Assembly: GCA_002402245.1 (NCBI GenBank)
Contig: NVVP01000068.1
Coordinates: 1 to 11,015, forward strand
Length of the DNA: 11,015 nucleotides
Direction: 5' to 3'
DNA from: Gammaproteobacteria bacterium
GTDB lineage: Bacteria; Pseudomonadota; Gammaproteobacteria; Nitrosococcales; Methylophagaceae
The notes under the pieces: generated by a model
Database searches by the model: none
The model's input: the letters and a program-made list of their open reading frames with translations, nothing else
Told to the model about the DNA's origin: nothing
Position numbers and translations under genes: made by a program
Shown here: in pieces, positions 1 through 8,185 of the stretch
Numbering within the stretch: position 1 is the first letter of the stretch
Layout: every line of letters starts with the position of its first letter

Positions 1-249
1 TGTGATGCTGTAGGTTATCATCCAGAAGATGAGGGTGTGTTTATAGCCAGACGACGCCATCTTGATGCGCTTGAAGCAACGCGTATAGCGATTGAGACAG
101 GGTACCAGTGTCTTACTGGCATGGGGGCGGGCGAGCTATTAGCAGAAGAACTACGCCAAGCACAAAATTCACTTGGCGAGATTACCGGTTCATTTAGCAA
201 TGAAGACTTACTTGATAAGATTTTTTCTAGTTTCTGTATCGGTAAATAG
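1..249 (+). CDS. mnmE: tRNA modification GTPase MnmE (TrmE), C-terminal fragment
   Basis: The reading frame is open at the left edge, so only the last 82 residues are present. They contain ARRRHLDAL, GAGELLAEELRQAQ and the terminal FSSFCIGK, the hallmark C-terminus of MnmE. MnmE is a cytoplasmic GTPase that works with MnmG to put the (carboxymethyl)aminomethyl group on U34 of certain tRNAs. The Cys of the terminal FCIGK motif is strongly conserved in the family. The G domain and the tetrahydrofolate-binding N-terminal domain lie outside the window. The gene ends with TAG and converges on erpA with 32 bp between the two stops. In many gammaproteobacteria mnmE follows rpmH-rnpA-yidC near oriC, so the window may start just after that cluster (inference). 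There is no sign of damage; the truncation is only the window edge. Confidence 0.95.
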   Translation, partial: CDAVGYHPEDEGVFIARRRHLDALEATRIAIETGYQCLTGMGAGELLAEELRQAQNSLGEITGSFSNEDLLDKIFSSFCIGK

Positions 250-281
250 TCTTAAGTCTCCATTACTGCCTTAAATTTATA

Positions 282-623
282 TTAAGGTGAAAATGAAGAG
301 CCACAACCACAGGTCGTGGTAGCGTTAGGGTTACGAATAACGAATTGTGAACCTTCAACACCATCACTGTAATCAATTTCAGCGCCGACTAGATATTGAT
401 AACTCGCAGGATCAATTAATAAGGTTACACCGCCTTTTTCTACTTGGGTGTCATCTTCATTAATTTCTTCTTCGAAGGTAAATCCATATTGAAAACCTGA
501 ACAACCACCGCCGGTAATAAATACGCGTAATTTAAGTTGATCATTGTCTTCTTCGACGATTAACTCGTGGACTTTTTTGGCAGCAGCATCGGTAAAGATT
601 ACTGGGCTAGGCATGTCACTCAT
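282..623 (-). CDS. erpA: Iron-sulfur cluster insertion protein ErpA (A-type carrier)
   Basis: A 113-residue HesB/IscA-family protein of normal ErpA length. The three cluster-ligand cysteines are visible: C41 in GGGCSGFQYGF, and C105 and C107 in the C-terminal TCGCGSSF. In the family these bind a [2Fe-2S] or [4Fe-4S] cluster and deliver it to apo-proteins such as the isoprenoid enzymes IspG and IspH. I favour ErpA over IscA or SufA because of the QYGFTFEEEINEDD segment, the lack of neighbouring isc or suf genes, and the nearby argC/DUF6776/bactofilin genes, which accompany erpA in Pseudomonas. The start is ATG at 623, preceded by CTGGAG about 8 bases upstream, a good ribosome site. A 161-bp gap separates it from the kinase gene upstream, and that gap holds its own promoter-like sequence. 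Confidence 0.93.
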   Translation of the reverse strand: MSDMPSPVIFTDAAAKKVHELIVEEDNDQLKLRVFITGGGCSGFQYGFTFEEEINEDDTQVEKGGVTLLIDPASYQYLVGAEIDYSDGVEGSQFVIRNPNATTTCGCGSSFSP

Positions 624-658
624 GGTTGGCTCCAGATAAGAGATAGTATAATGGCTCT

Positions 659-686
659 ATTATCCAAGACTGAGTAATTTAGTCAA
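659..686 (-). promoter_or_regulatory. Candidate sigma-70 promoter of erpA, possibly overlapping an IscR-like site
   Basis: On the minus strand, TTGACT (686-681) and GATAAT (664-659) are separated by 16 bp; each matches five of six consensus bases. They would start transcription about 30 bases before the erpA ATG. The stretch at 686-670, reading TTGACTAAATTACTCAG, resembles a type 1 IscR operator (YYGACT, five AT-rich bases, then a partial YAGTCRR half). The right half is imperfect, so IscR control is only a suggestion; erpA is a known IscR target in Escherichia coli. The promoter is better supported than the operator. Confidence 0.55.
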
Positions 687-784
687 GATTGATCCTGCTA
701 TTTATCGACTTTTCAGGTAATTTAAAGCTTTTTAAAATACATTTTTGTAGTTAGAGATGATTAACATTACTTTTAATAGGTGTT

Positions 785-2926
785 TTAAGCGTAAGATTGA
801 AGCTCTTCGGTAGGCACATAAGGTAACTCGAACCAAAAGGTCGACCCTTCTCCTTCAACACTGTCAAAACCAATTCTACCTTCCATTAACTCGACTAGGT
901 TTTTGGTAACGACCAGGCCGATACCAGTACCTTCAATGCTTGATGACTCTTGGCCGAGCCGATCAAATGCACCAAATACTTTACTGGTATTTTCTGTGGA
1001 TATGCCAATGCCGGTATCAATAATATTCAGTCTAAGCATATTATCTTTTGTTAAGAACCACTCAAAATTTACATTGCCATTCGGTTTATTATATTTAATC
1101 GCATTTGAAGCGAGGTTAATAATAATTTGTTTTAATTTGGTTTCATCCGCCTTAACAATAAAGTCTTGCTCAGATAAGCGATGAAGAGCGATATTCGCTT
1201 TATCAGCAATAGGGCTAAGAAGAGTTAATGCTTGATGGAGAGAGTCTAATAGTGACACTTCTTCTATATTGGCAGTGATATTGCCTGATTCAATTGCACT
1301 GAGTTCTAATACTTCGTTAATCAGCGATAATAAGTGCTCGCCGCTACTCAAAATATAGCCTATATTTTCTTTTTGATCCTCGTTTAGCGGAGCATCATCA
1401 TCAAAGTCTATTAATTGGGCAAAGCCTAGAATAGAGTTTAGCGGTGTACGCAGTTCATGACTCATTGAAGAAAGAAAGTTAGACTTGGCTTCATTTGCTT
1501 TAACTGCGGCATCGGTTGCATCAAGAATGCTTTTTTCATACTCTTTTTGTTGAGTTAAATCACGAATGAAGGCAGAAAATTCATAACGGCCATCTAGGTC
1601 ATGACTCACTAAAGATATGGATATTTCGATAGGAAACTCTGTATCTTGTGAGTTGATTGCATTAACTTCAAAGGGTGAGTCAAACTTGCTTATTTTTCCA
1701 AGAGTTAGTGACCTTTTAAAGTGAGCAAGGTGCAATTTATGATAGCGAACAGGTAATATGAGCTCATGCAATGACCGGGTTAAGGCTTTCTCTTTTGGCC
1801 AGCCAAAGATATTAACTGCACGTTTATTCCAGCCAATAATCAGGCCTTGGTCATCGACTTGAATGGCCGCATCCATCGCAGTATCAATAATGGTATCAAG
1901 CCGTTTAGTTTCATGTTTATTACTGGCAATACTTGTGAGTAAAAGCTGATTTACTTCTTGTTGCTTTTCTTCAAGTTTCTTTATATGAGTGATATCGGTA
2001 CTGACATTAATAAACTGTTCTAAATCTCCCTGTTTATTAGTATAAGGCGCAATAGTGGAAGCGAGCCAATAGTCCTGACCATTTTTGTCTTGGTGTTTTA
2101 TCTCTCCCTGCCATGCCTTACCAGAGCGAATAGTTGCCCAGATACCCTCATAAAAATGAACCGAGTGGAAGTCGGTGGAGTTAACAATGTCAAAATGTTG
2201 CCCAAGTAACTCTTTTTGGGAGTAGTGACTAATTTGGTTGAATTTTTTATTGATGCTGACATAAAGACCATTGAGGTCAAACACACTGATAATAGAATGT
2301 TGATTGATGACAAACTGTTGATTTTTTAATGTTTTTTGTTGTTGTTTAGTGGTTAAAATCAGTTGAATATTACTGATAAAATTGGCATTGATTCTTTGTG
2401 CACTGACTAATAAAAAAATAAGGAATAAGCAGGTTAATAAACAGAGGTTAAAGCTAAAGTCTGTGTGTTCAATTGATAAACGAATAATAAAAGGAATCAA
2501 TAATATTGATAAATAACCATAGATCATAGAGCTATAGGCAAGACTAGTAATTGCAGCCACAGCGATACCTGCCAGCATAAAGGTAATAAGTGCTTGATAT
2601 GATTCTTGTTCAGGGAATAAGGCTAATAGAAAGAATGCCCATGACATCGCTGAAATATAAGTAAGTATAATAAACCGCTTATGCCAGTGCTCGGGATTAT
2701 CTTGTGCACTGGTGGGGCTACGGTGATAACGATATGCATCCCAACATCTGAAAAGATAAGATAGCAAAGCGGCAAGTAGTGCCTGTTTAGCTAGTTCAGG
2801 ATGAGGGCTTGTATCGAGTAATAGTACATAATTTATAAATGAAATAATAATAGCACTGACGGCAGAAGGGTAAACACCTTCGTAGAGTGCTTTCATTTGA
2901 GCAGTAAGAATTTGCTTATTTCTCAT
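785..2926 (-). CDS. Membrane histidine kinase: six-helix sensor, PAS, PAS, HisKA, HATPase
   Basis: A 713-residue sensor kinase. The N-terminal 180 residues hold six hydrophobic helices, roughly 22-37, 46-62, 85-104, 111-131, 134-150 and 159-176, with short loops and no large periplasmic domain. I cannot assign this region to a named sensor family. Two PAS domains follow (about 200-315, with a PAC-like QDYWLASTIAPY end, and about 345-460). The kinase core is complete: H490 in MSHELRTPLN, the N box with N604 and N608 (INLASNAIKYN), G1 DTGIGI at 637-642 and G2 GTGIGL at 666-671. It should autophosphorylate on H490 and pass phosphate to a receiver; it has none of its own, and the two cassette response regulators are the natural partners. 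ATG 2926 lies 30 bp after the preceding stop, with only a weak AAAGAAAG ribosome site. It is the last cassette gene and is closely related to the kinase just upstream. Confidence 0.9.
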   Translation of the reverse strand: MRNKQILTAQMKALYEGVYPSAVSAIIISFINYVLLLDTSPHPELAKQALLAALLSYLFRCWDAYRYHRSPTSAQDNPEHWHKRFIILTYISAMSWAFFLLALFPEQESYQALITFMLAGIAVAAITSLAYSSMIYGYLSILLIPFIIRLSIEHTDFSFNLCLLTCLFLIFLLVSAQRINANFISNIQLILTTKQQQKTLKNQQFVINQHSIISVFDLNGLYVSINKKFNQISHYSQKELLGQHFDIVNSTDFHSVHFYEGIWATIRSGKAWQGEIKHQDKNGQDYWLASTIAPYTNKQGDLEQFINVSTDITHIKKLEEKQQEVNQLLLTSIASNKHETKRLDTIIDTAMDAAIQVDDQGLIIGWNKRAVNIFGWPKEKALTRSLHELILPVRYHKLHLAHFKRSLTLGKISKFDSPFEVNAINSQDTEFPIEISISLVSHDLDGRYEFSAFIRDLTQQKEYEKSILDATDAAVKANEAKSNFLSSMSHELRTPLNSILGFAQLIDFDDDAPLNEDQKENIGYILSSGEHLLSLINEVLELSAIESGNITANIEEVSLLDSLHQALTLLSPIADKANIALHRLSEQDFIVKADETKLKQIIINLASNAIKYNKPNGNVNFEWFLTKDNMLRLNIIDTGIGISTENTSKVFGAFDRLGQESSSIEGTGIGLVVTKNLVELMEGRIGFDSVEGEGSTFWFELPYVPTEELQSYA

Positions 2927-2956
2927 TGGCTACTTTCTTTACAATTATCCATATTT

Positions 2957-5533
2957 TTAAGACTTGCCTGCATCATTATCTAAAGGTAGTTCAACCCAAA
3001 AAGTACTGCCTTCATTTTCTATGCTGTCACAGCCTATTGTGCCATTCATTAACTCAATCAAGTCTTTGGTGACCACCAAGCCAATTCCAGAACCTTCAAT
3101 GTCTGAACCTTCTTGTCCTAGGCGGTTAAATGCTGAGAAGAGCTTTTCTCGATGCTGTTTGGGAATGCCAATTCCGGTATCCACAATACTTATTTTTGCG
3201 GTATTATGACTTGTACTTTCCCAAGTGATACTAACACTTCCAGCATGCTGATTATATTTAATCGCATTAGATACTAAGTTAATAATAATTTGTTTTAATT
3301 TGGTGTAATCGGCGGTAACGGATAAGTCTGCCCGTGATAATAGATAAATATGAACGCTGGCATCATTGGCAAGATGGGTGACTAAGGATAGAGAGTCATT
3401 AATGATTTCTTTTAATGATATTGATTGAAGGGTGAGTTCTTTTTTCCCTGCTTCAATAGCGGATAGTTCTAATATGTCATTTACCAGTGTAAGTAAGTGT
3501 TCACCGCTAGATATTATATAGTTAATGCTGCTAATTTGGTCTTCATTTAAAGGGGCTTCTTCATCTGATTCTAATAGCTGGGCAAAGCCTAAAATAGCAT
3601 TAAGTGGTGTACGAAGTTCATGGCTCATAGCAGATAAGAATTCAGATTTTGCTTTATTGGCTTTTTCTGCACTTTCCTTTTCAAGGAAAAGAGAGGCTTC
3701 CATTTCTTTTCTATCACTGATGTCGGTGTGTAAGCCCATCATTTTTAACGCGCGTCCTGTTGTGCTACTTCTACTAATTACCGCACCTCGACATAATACC
3801 CATTTCCAGCGGCCATCTTTACATTTCAAACGCACTTCTATTTGAAATGTTTCTGTTGTACCGGAAAGGTGGGCTTTTAATAACTTTTGGCCATAAGGCA
3901 AATCGTCGGAATGAACACTATTAACCCATGTGTCTACATGGGTTTCTAAATCACCGCTTTTATAACCCAGCATGGTTTCAAACATTGGACTGAAATTGAA
4001 ACTTCCTGTGGTAATATTCCACTCCCAGACGGCATCTCCTGTTGAGCGTAAGGTCATATTTAATTGATCATTGCTTTGTTTGACGGCTGTTATATCGGTA
4101 CGAAGCGCAATATATTGTTCAGGTTCACCTTTATCGTTTAAATAAGGCACAATGGTCGATGAAACCCAGTAAAGCGAACCATCTTTAGCTTTATTTTGTA
4201 TGTCACCATGCCATGTTTTACCGCTTGCAATGGTTTGCCACATGGTTTTAAAGAAAGCTCGGGAATGTGTACCAGAGTTGAGTATGCGGTGATCACTTCC
4301 TAATAGTTCTTCAGCAGAATATTGACTAATAAACTCAAATTTATCATTAGTGTAAATTATTTTTCCTTTTTTATCGGTAATGCTTACGATGGCATGTTCA
4401 TCTAATGCTCGCTGTTGGAAGGCGAGTTGTGATGAGGTTATTTCAAGTTGCTGTGAGGATTGCTGTCTAATACTTTGGATAAATTCACGTTGTTCGGCTT
4501 CTAACTCTTTGACGTGAGCCTCTGCTTTTGATTTTTGTAACAGTAATAAGAACAGAGCGCTGGAGAGAATAAAGCTTAGAAATAAGCCTCGTAATATATG
4601 CTCTTTGAAAAGAGACTGATGTATCTCAGCATGTAGTGAAAGCAGAGTATCACTAGGTTGGAAAATAGCTTTCCATGTTTGAGAGCCAAAGCTTAAGGTG
4701 GTTTCCCAATAAAGTTCAGTATGTGTAGTTGGTTTTTCGACAGGGCTTGATATCCAAGCAGGGTTAAGATTTTCTGTGACATCAAGTAAGCCAACATCAA
4801 TATTCTTGTTAGCAATAAAACTATCAGCAAAATTAAGAATATTATTGATGAGTAGAACTGCCTCGACAACGCCTCGTAGCTCTTGGTTTTGATAAACGGG
4901 GAACAGAACAGAAATCGCACGTTGTTTAACTGTTTGTTTTTGTGCTAAGTCAATAGGTTGGCTCAGAGTGAATGGCTCCCCCGCAAGCAGTTTTTTTATC
5001 GACTTGGAAGAGGTAAGAGTACTGTTAATATTAAAGCCAAATGCTTCTTTATTGAGCTCGAAAGGCTCTAAATATTCGAGAGGGAAATAGAACAACCTAC
5101 CATCTGAAGGTCCGATGGTATTGTTTTGTTTGAACTCGGTAATGGTAAAGTTTTCAAAGCCTGCATCGCGTATTTTTTGTTCAAAGTCGTGCCGTTGGCT
5201 ATGGGTCACTTTGGGTGACCAATTTAGTGATAGGAGATTAGCTCCTTCACCTATAAAACCTGAATTCCCACCCACCATCGTATCTGTAAACGCTTTGAAC
5301 TCTTCTCGGCTAACAAAGTTACTGCCATGGAAATAGGCCTGCATTGCACGGCCTATATTTAGCTGATTGTCCATTATTTCTGAGAGAACCGAAATATATT
5401 TTTCAGCAGAAGTGCTAAAGTTGGTTTGAATTATTTCTTCTTCAGCTCGTGATGTTGACACATAATTAGAGTAAGAAATACCATTAATAATTATGGCGAG
5501 TAGCAGAGGAAGAAGAAAGTGTCGTAGTGTCAT
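2957..5533 (-). CDS. Membrane histidine kinase: CHASE sensor, PAS, PAS, HisKA, HATPase
   Basis: An 858-residue sensor kinase. A membrane helix at about 6-23 and another at 314-333 enclose a periplasmic region whose residues from about 72 to 230 look like a CHASE domain (LNWSPKVTHSQRHDFE, then YFPLEYLEPFELNKEAFGFN). CHASE domains bind small ligands, cytokinin-like adenines in plants; bacterial ligands are mostly unknown. A coiled coil (about 335-375) leads to two PAS domains, about 378-485 (HRILNSGTHS, then DGSLYWVSSTIVPY) and about 495-608. The core is intact: H638 in MSHELRTPLN, N752/N756 in the N box, G1 DTGIGI at 785-790 and G2 GSGIGL at 814-819. There is no receiver or HPt domain, so phosphate must go to separate receivers such as those in this cassette. 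ATG 5533 follows the preceding stop by 25 bp; a GGAA about 9 bases upstream may serve as ribosome site. Confidence 0.92.
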   Translation of the reverse strand: MTLRHFLLPLLLAIIINGISYSNYVSTSRAEEEIIQTNFSTSAEKYISVLSEIMDNQLNIGRAMQAYFHGSNFVSREEFKAFTDTMVGGNSGFIGEGANLLSLNWSPKVTHSQRHDFEQKIRDAGFENFTITEFKQNNTIGPSDGRLFYFPLEYLEPFELNKEAFGFNINSTLTSSKSIKKLLAGEPFTLSQPIDLAQKQTVKQRAISVLFPVYQNQELRGVVEAVLLINNILNFADSFIANKNIDVGLLDVTENLNPAWISSPVEKPTTHTELYWETTLSFGSQTWKAIFQPSDTLLSLHAEIHQSLFKEHILRGLFLSFILSSALFLLLLQKSKAEAHVKELEAEQREFIQSIRQQSSQQLEITSSQLAFQQRALDEHAIVSITDKKGKIIYTNDKFEFISQYSAEELLGSDHRILNSGTHSRAFFKTMWQTIASGKTWHGDIQNKAKDGSLYWVSSTIVPYLNDKGEPEQYIALRTDITAVKQSNDQLNMTLRSTGDAVWEWNITTGSFNFSPMFETMLGYKSGDLETHVDTWVNSVHSDDLPYGQKLLKAHLSGTTETFQIEVRLKCKDGRWKWVLCRGAVISRSSTTGRALKMMGLHTDISDRKEMEASLFLEKESAEKANKAKSEFLSAMSHELRTPLNAILGFAQLLESDEEAPLNEDQISSINYIISSGEHLLTLVNDILELSAIEAGKKELTLQSISLKEIINDSLSLVTHLANDASVHIYLLSRADLSVTADYTKLKQIIINLVSNAIKYNQHAGSVSITWESTSHNTAKISIVDTGIGIPKQHREKLFSAFNRLGQEGSDIEGSGIGLVVTKDLIELMNGTIGCDSIENEGSTFWVELPLDNDAGKS

Positions 5534-5558
5534 AGTCTATTCCATATAACTATATTTA

Positions 5559-7034
5559 TTATTGAGGTAAATCAACCCAAAAGGTTGAACCTGTCCCTGG
5601 TTTACTTTTTAATCCTACTTTTCCTCCCATAGCTTCCATAAATTGGCGACAAATCACTAGGCCTAATCCTGAGCCTTGGATTTCAGCGTGATGCGGCAGG
5701 CGGTGAAATGGAGCGAATAAGCCTGATTGTTGTTGTTCGGTTAGACCTAAGCCAGTGTCTTTTATCGCTAGGCGAATAATATCATTGTTGATTTTTTTAC
5801 AGAGAATCTTAATTGTGCCTTGTGTTTTATTATATTTCACGGCATTAGATAATAAGTTTAATAAGATTTGGTGTAAGCGAGTAGGGTCAACATTAACCTC
5901 GATATTTTGAGGAATGGTATAGGGTTCAATTTCAATATTAGCAAGGGTGGCTACAGGGTCTATTTGTTTAATTGCTTGCTCAACGATTCTAGATAAATTA
6001 CTTGGTTTTATATTTAATTTTACTTCTTTAGCTTCAATACTGGAGAGGTCGAGAAGATCATTTATTAAGGTTAATAGAAGATTACCAGCTTGCTTAATTT
6101 CAGCTACACTTTCTTTTTGTAATCCTATCAGAGGCTGTTTGACATCGGTTATCATTAGATCGGAATAGCCAATAATGGCATTTAAGGGAGTACGAAGTTC
6201 ATGGCTCATTTGAGTTAAAAAGGTTGATTTGGCATTATCAGCTTCTTCAGCCCGCTTTCGTTGCTCGATGGACTCTGTGTGGAATTTCTTACTACTAATT
6301 AGGTTTTTAACGCGAGCAATAAGCTCTTCTTCAATCAATGGTTTAATTACGTAATCACTGACACCGAGATAAAACAATTCAATTCGACGAGAAATATCAT
6401 CAAATGCTGTGATAGCGAGGATAGGTATATCCCCCTTTTCATTGTTTAGGCGGCGGATATGGTTGGTGAGTGCCATCCCTGTCATGCCACCTTCTAAAAT
6501 AATATCAGTAACGACTAAGTCATAGTCATTTTTTAGGTAGGCCTCCCAGGCTTCTTCTGCGGTTGAGAAGGCATCGACTTCTAGACCTCGGCTGGTAAAC
6601 ATCTGAGTAACCATTTTTCTTTGAGATAATGTGTCTTCAATATAAAGTATTCGTCCAGAAATCTGGGCCTGTTGAGAGGTAAACCGGGTGATAAAATTAA
6701 TTAATTGTTGAAAATCTTTTTTATGGAAGACTTCGGTTAGGCCGGCAGATAAAGCTTTAGCATAGATATGGGGTGATTCTTCTGATGTGAGTAGGACTAT
6801 AGGTGTATATTGGTAACGGGGTTGCTGTCTAATGAGTTTAGCCAGTTCGATACCATCCATATCCTCTAGGAATAGAGATAAGCAAATAAAATCAACGGTG
6901 TTTTGTACCAATATTTCTAATGTTTCAGCAGCAGTTTGGCCATTTAACACCGTCGTTTCGCTAGGCAGTTCATTCAGCGATGAAGCCACTACATCATGAA
7001 ATAGATTGGAGCTATCGACAATAAGAAATTTCAT
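5559..7034 (-). CDS. Soluble hybrid kinase: degenerate receiver, receiver, HisKA, HATPase
   Basis: A 491-residue protein with no membrane segment. Residues 1-120 fold like a receiver, but the phospho-acceptor position reads CLSLFLEDMDG, placing S53 where Asp is expected. Of the paired acids at the strand 1 end only D7 remains. T83 and K105 are retained. Residues 127-248 form a second, apparently functional receiver: E133/D134, acceptor D177 in VVTDIIL, T209 and K231. A short coil precedes the kinase core: H278 in MSHELRTPLN, N box N393/N397, G1 DTGLGL at 426-431 and G2 GSGLGL at 454-459. With receivers placed before the kinase, the protein probably takes phosphate from another kinase, which then controls its own activity; this is inference. 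It is the middle gene of the cassette, 23 bp after the phosphatase gene, with a poor ribosome site. The core resembles those of the two following kinases. Confidence 0.92.
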   Translation of the reverse strand: MKFLIVDSSNLFHDVVASSLNELPSETTVLNGQTAAETLEILVQNTVDFICLSLFLEDMDGIELAKLIRQQPRYQYTPIVLLTSEESPHIYAKALSAGLTEVFHKKDFQQLINFITRFTSQQAQISGRILYIEDTLSQRKMVTQMFTSRGLEVDAFSTAEEAWEAYLKNDYDLVVTDIILEGGMTGMALTNHIRRLNNEKGDIPILAITAFDDISRRIELFYLGVSDYVIKPLIEEELIARVKNLISSKKFHTESIEQRKRAEEADNAKSTFLTQMSHELRTPLNAIIGYSDLMITDVKQPLIGLQKESVAEIKQAGNLLLTLINDLLDLSSIEAKEVKLNIKPSNLSRIVEQAIKQIDPVATLANIEIEPYTIPQNIEVNVDPTRLHQILLNLLSNAVKYNKTQGTIKILCKKINNDIIRLAIKDTGLGLTEQQQSGLFAPFHRLPHHAEIQGSGLGLVICRQFMEAMGGKVGLKSKPGTGSTFWVDLPQ

Positions 7035-7057
7035 CAGCTTATATTTATTCTTTTCAC

Positions 7058-8185
7058 TTAATCACACCGAATGGATAATAAGGAAATATCATCCTGCCCA
7101 TGGTCATCATCGAGATGCTTTAATACGGTCTCTTTTATTGTTGTAAAAAGAACTTCTGGTGGAATCTTATTAATCAATTTTAATAATCTTTCTTCACCAT
7201 AAAATTCGCCATCAGGACTTTCAGCTTCTGTTAAACCATCACTGTAGGCTAGTAGGTCAATAGGCTCTGGCCATAACCATAAATCGGTTGTAGCATCGAA
7301 GGCGGTATCGTTCAAAATACCAATAGCAAGATGCTTTGATTTAAAAGAATGAATAATGGCGCCATGCTTATTAATAGCTAAACTTTCAGGCAGGCCCCCG
7401 CACCAGCTTTCAATGGTTTTATGGTTAGGGTTGATTGCAAATACATTGATTGCTACAAAACGGTTTGCAGGTAAAATCTGCTTGGCCAATAGATTTATTT
7501 CTCGCATGGTATTAGGTAGGCTAAAGCCTTTTTTAGCGAGAGAGTGAAATGTCTTGGCAATGCTCATGGTGGGAAGTGATGCTGCTAAGCCATGGCCCGT
7601 TGAATCAGCAAGCATGACAAATAAGGTGTTATCGGGACTCAGTGATGCAGTAATAAGATCGCCACCAAAATGGCTGTTAGGACAGAGCCAGTATTGTAAA
7701 CGTTCATTGTTGAGGTCATTAATGCTTAACATTTTATCAGCTAATTGCTTGGCACTTAGATGCTCTTCTTCTAATTCAAATGCTTTTTGTTGATTATCTT
7801 TTTGCAGTAAAATAAAGCGTTGCATGGCCTTTATTTTGGCATGAAGAATCGCGAGGTTAATCGGTTTAGCAAGGTAGTCATCAGCGCCTGCTTCAAGACC
7901 TAAGATAATGTCTTCTTCACGACTTGAGGCACTTAATACTAGAATGGGTAACCAAATATCATTTTGCAGTGAACGGATATGCTTAATGGCCTCGAGTCCA
8001 TCCATAATAGGCATATTGATATCGGTTAATAATAAATCGGGTTGGTGCTGTAGGTAGAGATTGATCGCTTCTTGACCATTATTGGCGACAATAGCGCTAT
8101 GACCGAGCGACACAACGGAGTGCTTCAATAGCTGCTGGCTGGGAATATTATCTTCAGCTATAAGTATTTTGAGTTGCTTGCTCAT
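7058..8185 (-). CDS. Response regulator with PP2C/SpoIIE phosphatase output (RsbU-like)
   Basis: A 375-residue cytoplasmic protein. The receiver at 1-122 is complete: acidic pair E11/D12, acceptor D55 in LLTDINMPIMDG, S85 and K107. A helical linker (about 125-160) joins it to a PP2C-type SpoIIE domain (about 165-374), whose metal-binding motifs are all visible: FGGD with D176, ADSTGHG with D194, YSDGLTEA with D316 and GQDDIS with D365/D366. In this family phosphorylation of the receiver switches on dephosphorylation of a STAS-domain antagonist, which then frees a sigma factor or other target. The layout is like RssB of Pseudomonas, and like HsbR without its extra C-terminal domain. No STAS protein or anti-sigma kinase is encoded nearby, so the substrate is unknown. 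Translation starts inside the end of the preceding gene (32-bp overlap), after TGGTGGAGAACG, suggesting coupled synthesis of the two response regulators. Confidence 0.93.
   Translation of the reverse strand: MSKQLKILIAEDNIPSQQLLKHSVVSLGHSAIVANNGQEAINLYLQHQPDLLLTDINMPIMDGLEAIKHIRSLQNDIWLPILVLSASSREEDIILGLEAGADDYLAKPINLAILHAKIKAMQRFILLQKDNQQKAFELEEEHLSAKQLADKMLSINDLNNERLQYWLCPNSHFGGDLITASLSPDNTLFVMLADSTGHGLAASLPTMSIAKTFHSLAKKGFSLPNTMREINLLAKQILPANRFVAINVFAINPNHKTIESWCGGLPESLAINKHGAIIHSFKSKHLAIGILNDTAFDATTDLWLWPEPIDLLAYSDGLTEAESPDGEFYGEERLLKLINKIPPEVLFTTIKETVLKHLDDDHGQDDISLLSIRCD

Noticed and set aside
266..289. Hairpin CCTTAA/TTAAGG between mnmE and erpA as a bidirectional terminator
   Set aside because: The stem is only six Watson-Crick pairs, AT-rich, overlaps the erpA stop and has no T run on either side.
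715..765. TACA-AAAA-TGTA-TTTT and a TTTAAA palindrome after the last kinase gene as a terminator
   Set aside because: The stem is four base pairs and the region is generally AT-rich; this is expected by chance.
903..6168. Several plus-strand open frames of 60-106 codons opposite the kinase genes
   Set aside because: They lie wholly within strongly supported minus-strand genes, resemble no family, and follow from codon bias on the opposite strand.
7058..8185. An HPt or anti-sigma kinase domain fused to the PP2C regulator, as in HsbR
   Set aside because: The protein ends right after the GQDDIS motif; there is no further domain.
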